64,000 nt of DNA, taken from positions 4,199,557 to 4,263,556 of the forward strand of contig NZ_KB900609.1 in assembly GCF_000379105.1 (NCBI RefSeq), in the 5' to 3' direction. The DNA is from Methylobacterium sp. WSM2598 (GTDB lineage: Bacteria; Pseudomonadota; Alphaproteobacteria; Rhizobiales; Beijerinckiaceae). The notes below the pieces were generated by a model. The model saw only the letters and a program-made list of their open reading frames with translations, made no database searches and was not told the origin of the DNA. How positions within the stretch are numbered: the first letter of the stretch is position 1; each line of letters starts with the position of its first letter. Of the stretch, positions 59,084-64,000 are shown piece after piece. Made by a program: the position numbers and the translations under genes.

Positions 59084-59530
59084 ATGTCCGTCGTCGCATC
59101 ACCTGTCGTCACGAAGGTTCGGCGCGCGCGCCTGCACGGTTCGGCGGATCCCCGGCCGCGGCTTCGTCGCCGGGCAAACCCGTGGCCGCGGCGCCCCCTC
59201 GTCGGGGCCGTGATCTGGCTGGCTCTGACCGGGCCGCTTCACGCGGGAGCCTGCACGGGCGCGATCGAGAGCCTGCAGCGCGAGGTGGACGCCAGGATCG
59301 AGCAGGAGGCCGGGAGCGGGCGCACGGCCCCGGAAAGTACGGCTGCGATGCGTCACCGGCAGCCGACGCCCGGATCAATCCTGCAGGCCGAAGTGGCTCT
59401 CGGCGAGGGCGGCGCGGCGGCGGCGGCGCGGGCCGCGCTCGCCCGAGCGCGGAGCGCCGACCAAGCCGGAGACCCGGGGGGTTGCGAGGACGCCGTCGCC
59501 CAGGCGCGCCGGATCCTGAGAGGATCGTGA
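59084..59530 (+). CDS. small secreted helical protein
   Basis: The 148-residue product has a basic start and a membrane/signal segment (about 42-58, GAVIWLALTGPLHAGA), then a mature region of CTGAIESLQREVDARIEQEA, TAAMRHRQPTPGSILQAEVA and ALARARSADQAGDPGGCEDA with two cysteines. The helical RQPTP repeat-like domain is conserved in other alphaproteobacterial hypothetical proteins; no function known. It is followed 27 bp later by the 4-TM protein, so the two may be one operon. A motif lies upstream. Confidence 0.6.
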   Translation: MSVVASPVVTKVRRARLHGSADPRPRLRRRANPWPRRPLVGAVIWLALTGPLHAGACTGAIESLQREVDARIEQEAGSGRTAPESTAAMRHRQPTPGSILQAEVALGEGGAAAAARAALARARSADQAGDPGGCEDAVAQARRILRGS

Positions 59531-59557
59531 GCTGACGGGAGCCCCGGAGAACGAGCG

Positions 59558-60217
59558 ATGTCCCCCGTATCCCCACGACAGCTTGCCCCCCTTGCTCCTG
59601 GCCCGCAGGATCAGGCGAGCGCCGGCGCGAGCACGACGACCCACTCCCTGGCGCGACGGGCCGCCGCCGAGGCGAAGCGCTACCTGGGCTTCGCCTCTTA
59701 CCTCGTCGTGATCTTCGGCACCCTGATCCTCTTCAGCGTGAATATCTACGCCCGAGTCGACCAGGAGGTTCAACACTTTCCGAGTTATCATTTCTACGCG
59801 CTCGGCCTGATCAATGCCCTGGTGCTGGCCAAGTTCATGCTGATCGCCGAGGCGGCGAAGGTCGGGTCCCTGACCGGCATTGGCCGGCGCCTGGAGGGAG
59901 GGCCGCTCCTCTACGTGATCCTGTACCGCTCGCTTCTGTTCACGGCGGTCCTGGCGGCCGCTTACGTGCTGGAGGAGTTGCTGGTCGGGGCTTGGCACGG
60001 GAAGCCGCCACGCGCCGTCCTGCCGGAGATGGCCGGCGGCCCGCGCGGCCTGGCGACTTTCGCCTGGGTGATGTTCGTGGCGCTGATCCCGTACTTCACG
60101 TACCGGGAGATCGACCATGCGACCGGTGGCGCGCAGCTGCGCGCGCTCCTGCTGGGGCCTGCCGGGCGGCGTCACGCGGGATCGGGCTCCGAGCCCGGTC
60201 GCCCCCTCGGCTCCTGA
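59558..60217 (+). CDS. 4-TM conserved membrane protein (copy 2)
   Basis: The 219-residue protein has a 40-residue cytoplasmic N-terminus and four hydrophobic helices (about 48-68, 82-102, 122-145, 170-190). HFYALGLINALVLAKFMLIAEAAK and VALIPYFTYREIDHA align with FAFLNAWILAKVVLVAEAF and VALVPYFTWRELGRV of the protein at 41379-41930, so they are paralogs. Function is unknown. It follows the small secreted protein in the same direction and ends 82 bp before the convergent TAXI gene. Confidence 0.72.
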   Translation: MSPVSPRQLAPLAPGPQDQASAGASTTTHSLARRAAAEAKRYLGFASYLVVIFGTLILFSVNIYARVDQEVQHFPSYHFYALGLINALVLAKFMLIAEAAKVGSLTGIGRRLEGGPLLYVILYRSLLFTAVLAAAYVLEELLVGAWHGKPPRAVLPEMAGGPRGLATFAWVMFVALIPYFTYREIDHATGGAQLRALLLGPAGRRHAGSGSEPGRPLGS

Positions 60218-60298
60218 GGACACGAGGCCATGCCGCGCAGGACGGGCCCGATCCAGCCCCGGAATCGGTTCACGGCGCGCCGCCAGGGGCACCTCGTG

Positions 60299-61705
60299 TT
60301 ACCTGGAATGGACCAGGGTGGCCGCGGGCCGGGAGCCCGTATCGGGGCCGAGCGCGGCGCGCCGGCAATCCAGGGCGTGCCGGGCATGCGCGAGCGCCGT
60401 CGAGAAGGCTGACAGCTGATCGGCTGCCATGGTCCCGGGCGACCGGCCCAGAACGGACGACACCAGCCCCTGAAACTCGCCCTCCAGCGCCACGAGTTCG
60501 GGCGCCTCGGCGCGAGGCGCTCGGTCGGCGATCTCCACCAGCCGCTTGATCGGCCGCCAATCCTCCTCCGACCTCCGCCGGCTCCAGTAGCTCGAGACGG
60601 CCGCGAACAGCGAGCCGGCGAGGCTGATGACCAAGCCGCCGACATAGAAATATTGCTGGAACTGGTCGAAGAAGCTCTGGTCCCCGTTGCTGAGATAGGC
60701 CGCGACGCCCGGGTGGACGGGCAGGATCGGGCTCTTGTCGTCGGGATCGGGCGCCTCGATCTGGTTGGCGAGCGGCGTGATGGTCGCGAGCTTGGCCTTG
60801 GCGGTCAGGATCGAGCGGGCGATCGCGGCCGCCACGACGTTGGGCATCAGTTCCGACGCGGCGAACCGGTAGGTGACGGCGAGCGTCGTGGCGGTGTCGC
60901 TCGGCGTGGCGGGCCTCGCCCGGAACGCCCCGGCGGGCACGTCGATCGATTCGAAGCCGGGGAAGCGCTTGCCGATGGCCTCCGCCTCGTCGAGATCGAG
61001 GATCGTCGGCGTCCCCCTGGTCGCGTGCGCGATCGCCGCGACCACATCGACGACCTCGCCCGGGGCCACGGGGCCGACCGCGAGGATCGCGGCCAGCTTC
61101 TTCTGCTGGACGGCCTGGGCGAGGTCGTCCACCGGCAGGAAGACCCTGCCCACATCCTTGGCGGCGACGTTGAAGTAGCCCAGCACCGTGTCGAGGACCC
61201 GGGCATTGGCGGCCTGCAGCGGCCCGGCGGGGATGCCGACCGTCTTGCCCGCCAGGTTGGCGACGGAGCTGACGTGGCTATGGGGCGGCAGGACGAAGGC
61301 GACGACGTCCCTGCGCAGGATCACGATGGTCTGGGCATTAGCGGGCGGGGCCGCGTCGCTGCGCACGATCGCGAGGTCGGTCCGGCCCTCCTCCAGAGCC
61401 TTGGCACTCCCCCCGAGGTCGTCCACCTGCACGAGTTCCAGGTTGACGCGGGGATGCTGGACCTTGGAGACGGACGCGAAGGCCGCGATGAAGCGGTAGG
61501 CCGCGCTGCCCGGCGGGCCCGTGGTGATGCGCAGGTTGGCGTGCGGCGACCAGACATGCGCGAGCCCGAAACCGGCAGCTGCGGCGAGCAGCACCCCGAC
61601 GAGGGCCAGGGCTCGGCCCCATCCCCTGCGCCGCGGCACGACGGCGACGGAGCTTTCCGGGCCCGCCCGGTCAGGCTCGGCATCGACGGGCTTCGCGTTC
61701 CTCAT
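60299..61705 (-). CDS. membrane-anchored TAXI-type solute-binding protein (copy 2)
   Basis: The 468-residue protein has an N-terminal membrane segment (about 30-50), a periplasmic TAXI domain (about 55-340: ITTGPPGSAAYRFIAAFASV, RTDLAIVRSDAAPPANAQTI, SVANLAGKTVGIPAGPLQA, LPVHPGVAAYLSNGDQSF), a second membrane helix (about 350-372, YFYVGGLVISLAGSLFAAVS) and 95 cytoplasmic residues. The order of elements, though little of the sequence, is the same as in copy 1 at 19483. No TRAP permease genes are near. GGAG ten bases upstream favours ATG 61705 over GTG 61711. Binding ligand unknown. Confidence 0.75.
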   Translation of the reverse strand: MRNAKPVDAEPDRAGPESSVAVVPRRRGWGRALALVGVLLAAAAGFGLAHVWSPHANLRITTGPPGSAAYRFIAAFASVSKVQHPRVNLELVQVDDLGGSAKALEEGRTDLAIVRSDAAPPANAQTIVILRRDVVAFVLPPHSHVSSVANLAGKTVGIPAGPLQAANARVLDTVLGYFNVAAKDVGRVFLPVDDLAQAVQQKKLAAILAVGPVAPGEVVDVVAAIAHATRGTPTILDLDEAEAIGKRFPGFESIDVPAGAFRARPATPSDTATTLAVTYRFAASELMPNVVAAAIARSILTAKAKLATITPLANQIEAPDPDDKSPILPVHPGVAAYLSNGDQSFFDQFQQYFYVGGLVISLAGSLFAAVSSYWSRRRSEEDWRPIKRLVEIADRAPRAEAPELVALEGEFQGLVSSVLGRSPGTMAADQLSAFSTALAHARHALDCRRAALGPDTGSRPAATLVHSR

Positions 61706-61721
61706 CGTCACCCCGCTCCGG

Positions 61722-61757
61722 GCGCTTCGGCCGCTTCGGCCGCTTCGGCCGCTTCGG
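61722..61757. repeat. 9-bp tandem repeat, four copies
   Basis: CCGCTTCGG is repeated four times (first copy GCGCTTCGG), 17 bp before the TAXI copy 2 start, in its leader. Copy-number change would alter promoter or leader spacing. Confidence 0.75.
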
Positions 61758-61860
61758 CCGCATCATGCTGGCGCCCCAGGGACGGTTCCGGCTCCGCCAT
61801 GCGGCGATGGCCCGATCCAAGCGAGCCTAGTCCAGACGTGGACGCGCCTCCCGGGCCCGC

Positions 61861-62154
61861 TCAGCAATCGTCGCAGGCGCCATCGTGCTTCGGGCGCCTC
61901 CGATCGCCGCCGTGATCACGCCGTTCAATCTGCCGGGTCCGTGCGCCCTGACCGCCCCCCTGCGCGCCCTCGCTCACGTCGAGCGGGGGCGTGCTGATCG
62001 CTTCCCGTTGCATGCGCTCCAGCTGCGCATCGCTGGGGATGGTGACGCTGCCCTGCGCGAGGACCACACGGGGTTCGGCTCGGCCGGTTCCACCCGCTGC
62101 CCCTGCGAGAAGCGAGAGCATCAGGACGGCGGCGCCTGCGTGTGAGTTCGTCAT
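61861..62154 (-). CDS. small secreted protein
   Basis: The 97-residue product has a signal peptide (1-25, GTGRAEP) and a mature part VVLAQGSVTIPSDAQLERMQ then a Gly/Arg/His/Asp-rich tail ending DGACDDC. No family recognised. GGAGGAGGTC lies upstream. A perfect 17-bp motif lies 75 bp before the start in its sense orientation, and the divergent PpiC-type gene has its own copy of the motif. Confidence 0.5.
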   Translation of the reverse strand: MTNSHAGAAVLMLSLLAGAAGGTGRAEPRVVLAQGSVTIPSDAQLERMQREAISTPPLDVSEGAQGGGQGARTRQIERRDHGGDRRRPKHDGACDDC

Positions 62155-62229
62155 GACCTCATGACCTCCTCCGCGGCAGCCATAGAACGGACAGGGATGC
62201 TTCATCTTAGCCCTCATGGGTTCTCCTGA

Positions 62230-62246
62230 CTTGATCGCAAGGGACA
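62230..62246 (-). promoter_or_regulatory. 17-bp motif, TGTCCC-TTGC-GATCAAG
   Basis: Perfect in both halves, minus strand, 75 bp before the small secreted gene at 62154. A GATG-rich stretch about 20 bp downstream could hold the -10 element. Confidence 0.6.
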
Positions 62247-62358
62247 GGACCTTACAGCTCCGGCATCGAGGCAGTTTCGGCGGCAAAGGAGCCGCCGCGT
62301 TCTCCGCTGCCCCCACGAGTGCCCCCAACGAGCGCGCTGTCCCCATCTGCCGGCAGAT

Positions 62359-62375
62359 TGTCCCGGGCGATCAAG
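62359..62375 (+). promoter_or_regulatory. 17-bp motif, TGTCCC-GGGC-GATCAAG
   Basis: Perfect in both halves, plus strand, 284 bp before the PpiC start at 62660. Together with the oppositely oriented site 112 bp to its left, it makes a divergent promoter pair. Confidence 0.6.
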
Positions 62376-62516
62376 CGGGAGGGGCGGATCTTCGGATGAT
62401 GCGAGCGGCGAGCGCGAGACTTCGCGTGGGTCTGCCGGCCGGTGGTGCCCTGGCCTCTGCCTCGTCAGCCCCGGCGAGGCGGTCGAGGCGGTGCGCGCAA
62501 CGCAGCGGCGCGGCAT

Positions 62517-62570
62517 GTCTCGTGCGACTTGTCTCGTGCGACTTGTCTCGTGCGACTTGTCTCGTGGATG
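62517..62570. repeat. 14-bp tandem repeat, 3.6 copies
   Basis: The unit GTCTCGTGCGACTT is repeated three times exactly (62517-62530, 62531-62544, 62545-62558) and then starts a fourth (GTCTCGTG). It lies between the 17-bp motif at 62359 and the PpiC start, in the presumed leader. Confidence 0.85.
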
Positions 62571-62659
62571 CGTCCGCAATCCTGCCGGCCCGTTCGCGAT
62601 GCTCCCTGCCGAGATCCGGCCGTGACGGTGATGCGCCCGTCGGGATGGAGAGGACGAGG

Positions 62660-63589
62660 ATGCGACCAGCCAATCCGATGGCGGCGGGGATTCGCAAGCT
62701 GCTGAGCAAGCTGCTGAGAGAGCCGCTTCTGCATTTCCTGTGTGCTGGTGCCGTCCTGTTCGGCGGCTATTCCTGGCTGAACCGGAGCGCGCCGTCATCG
62801 CGCGAGCCGGAGCCGATCAGGATCGGCGAGGGCGAGGTCCGCTGGGTGCGGGACACCTTCTCGAGCCAGTGGCGACGGGACCCGACCCCCGACGAGATGA
62901 CGGATCTGCTCACCACGCTGCTCCATGAGGAACTGCTCGCGCGGGAAGCCCGGGCGCTCGGCCTCGATCGACAGGACACGGTGGTGCGGCGGCGCTTGGC
63001 GCAGAAGCTCAGCTTCCTCGTCGAGGACACGGCCCGCATCGCCGAGCCCGGCGAAGACCAGCTTCGGCGCTTCTACCAGGATCATGCCGAACGCTACCGG
63101 ACCGCGCCGCGGCTGTCCTTCCAGCAGATCTTCTTCAGCCCGGAGCGCCGGCCACAGGCCGCGGCGGAGGCCAGCGCCGCGCGCACCCTGCTCTCATCGG
63201 CCAGCGCCACCGAGACCCTGCCGGACGGGGACCCGCTGGCCCTCGATTCCAGCTTCGCCGACATCGACCTCCAGGCCCTGTCGAGCCTGTTCGGCCCCGC
63301 CTTCGCCCGGGCCGCCTTCGCCCTGCCCGTGGGGTCGTGGAGCGGCCCGGTCGAGTCCGCCTACGGCACCCACCTCGTGCTGGTCTCGAGCCGAGCGCAA
63401 GGCGCGCTGCGCGGCTACGACGAGGTCCGCAACCTGGTCTCGGAGGACTGGCACAGGGCGAAGGAGCGCGAATTGAAGGACGCCTATCTCGGCAGGCTGC
63501 GAGACAAGTACGGCGTCGTCTGGGACGCAGGCGTGCCGCCGCCCATGGTGGGCCCGCTCGGTCGCGAAGCCGCCCCGTCAGCCCGATGA
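62660..63589 (+). CDS. PpiC/SurA-like peptidyl-prolyl isomerase, membrane-anchored
   Basis: The 309-residue protein has one N-terminal membrane helix (about 22-40, LLHFLCAGAVLFGGYSWL), a SurA-N-like region (GEVRWVRDTFSSQWRRDPTP, TDLLTTLLHEELLAREARAL) and a parvulin-type rotamase domain (about 150-270; FQQIFFSPERRPQAAAEASA, FALPVGSWSGPVESAYGTHL). It would assist folding of secreted proteins. The HupE/UreJ-like gene overlaps or follows immediately; this pair is a common arrangement in proteobacteria. GAGAGG seven bases before the ATG at 62660 chose the start. Confidence 0.78.
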   Translation: MRPANPMAAGIRKLLSKLLREPLLHFLCAGAVLFGGYSWLNRSAPSSREPEPIRIGEGEVRWVRDTFSSQWRRDPTPDEMTDLLTTLLHEELLAREARALGLDRQDTVVRRRLAQKLSFLVEDTARIAEPGEDQLRRFYQDHAERYRTAPRLSFQQIFFSPERRPQAAAEASAARTLLSSASATETLPDGDPLALDSSFADIDLQALSSLFGPAFARAAFALPVGSWSGPVESAYGTHLVLVSSRAQGALRGYDEVRNLVSEDWHRAKERELKDAYLGRLRDKYGVVWDAGVPPPMVGPLGREAAPSAR

Positions 63590-63603
63590 GGGAGCGTCCC
63601 GGA

Positions 63604-64000
63604 ATGCTGGCCCGCCTCTGCGCCGTCGCGGCTTGTCTCGGTCTGCTGAGCGTGATCGGCGGCTCGGCCAGTTCTGCCCACGAGGTCCGGCCCGCCTACC
63701 TTGAGCTGCGGGAAGAGGCACCGGGCCTTTTCGACGTGCTGTTGAAGACGCCGATGCGCGGGGACCTCAGGTTGGCGTTGCGCGTCAGCTTCTCGGGCGA
63801 GGCCGAACCCCTGTCCCCCGTCGTCTCCCGCAGGACCGATGGGGCCATGGTGCAGACTTGGCGGGTTCGCGCCAAGGACGGCCTCTCCGGTCAGAGCGTG
63901 CGTCTGGTCGGCCTCGAGAGCACGGTCTCCGACGCCTTGCTGCGCGTCAGCTTCGCGGACGGGCGCTCCTTCGCGCATCGGCTCACACCCGCGGCACCGC
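63604..64000 (+). CDS. HupE/UreJ-family protein, N-terminal part (cut by window edge)
   Basis: The frame runs to the right edge. Visible residues: a signal peptide (MLARLCAVAACLGLLSVIGG, then SASSAHE) and a periplasmic segment HEVRPAYLELREEAPGLFDV with LVGLESTVSDALLRVSFADG, which is the N-terminal domain of the HupE/UreJ_2 family. It follows the PpiC gene with GGAGC upstream; an in-frame ATG at 63586 overlapping the previous stop (ATGA) is an alternative start. The membrane domain lies beyond the window. Its function (metal or other uptake) is not established. Confidence 0.7.
   Translation, partial: MLARLCAVAACLGLLSVIGGSASSAHEVRPAYLELREEAPGLFDVLLKTPMRGDLRLALRVSFSGEAEPLSPVVSRRTDGAMVQTWRVRAKDGLSGQSVRLVGLESTVSDALLRVSFADGRSFAHRLTPAAP

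Larger units (their letters stand above)
62155..62659. other. 505-bp divergent intergenic region with two motifs
   Basis: The region between the leftward small secreted gene and the rightward PpiC gene holds two perfect 17-bp motifs facing opposite ways (62230 and 62359) and a 14-bp tandem repeat. No gene is seen in it. Confidence 0.55.

Noticed and set aside
9347..62375. 17-bp motif as a NifA site (TGT-N10-ACA) or sigma-54 promoter
   Set aside because: The right half is GATCAAG and not ACA at the needed spacing, and there is no TGGC-N9-TTGC pattern; neither explains the fixed TGTCCC-N4-GATCAAG form.
62517..62570. Possible CRISPR-like array
   Set aside because: The 14-bp units are directly adjacent without spacers, and no cas gene is near; it is a simple tandem repeat.

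Overview
The window is very GC-rich, uses long G/C-ended codons, contains no rRNA or tRNA gene that I could recognise, and has the gene families and tandemly repeated glycine-rich secreted proteins typical of Methylobacterium-like Hyphomicrobiales (Alphaproteobacteria). The assignment is inferred from protein families, not from a marker gene. I see no transposase, integrase, phage or CRISPR locus. Several short repeat families, one truncated gene and one decayed gene copy indicate an accessory, rearranged chromosomal region.

Layout. 1-6.6 kb: an organosulfur scavenging cluster (SfnG-like flavin monooxygenase, acyl-CoA-dehydrogenase-type monooxygenase, a MetQ-like binding protein and two NtaA/DszA-type monooxygenases). 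6.6-9.7 kb: repeats, two orphan genes richer in A/T, an SDR fragment and a glycine-rich secreted protein. 9.7-16.5 kb: an AspT-family antiporter, a very long Orn/Lys/Arg-type decarboxylase and a divergent SulP permease. 17-25.3 kb: two AraC regulators, each followed by the same small secreted protein (the first copy is decayed), a membrane-anchored TAXI protein, a CPA1 cation/proton antiporter, cytochrome c and a candidate small RNA. 25.3-29.6 kb: small secreted proteins, a phospholipase A2-like protein, a CoA-transferase pair and a GNAT acetyltransferase. 29.7-36 kb: a pta-ackA-hypothetical-DUF3141-fabI operon. 36-42 kb: a PPK2 kinase with an RND efflux pump and a small membrane protein. 42-49.7 kb: two DUF4344 metallopeptidases, aspartate 4-decarboxylase and a beta-helix protein. 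49.9-54.4 kb: a degenerate receiver protein, a DevC/DevA-like ABC exporter and small secreted proteins. 55-64 kb: an HpnA-like epimerase, an ATP-grasp protein, a DUF1003 protein, a second 4-TM protein, a second TAXI protein, and a PpiC-HupE/UreJ pair cut by the window edge.

What ties it together. Reading intergenic DNA by eye, I find the same 17-bp signal, TGTCCC-N4-GATCAAG, at eleven places, nearly always in the sense orientation upstream of a gene. The genes include the decarboxylase, both glycine-rich proteins with the C-terminal CRP motif, one TAXI protein, the pta operon, the RND operon, a DUF4344 peptidase and the PpiC gene. A second set of promoters carries palindromes of the FNR/FixK type (TTGA-N6-TCAA). 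The downstream functions (acetate/acyl-phosphate metabolism, amino-acid decarboxylation, polyphosphate kinase, envelope and secreted proteins, cytochrome) look like one oxygen-limitation or acid/envelope-stress regulon spread over about 55 kb. That regulon is the main candidate for an undescribed system here; its regulator is not identified in the window.
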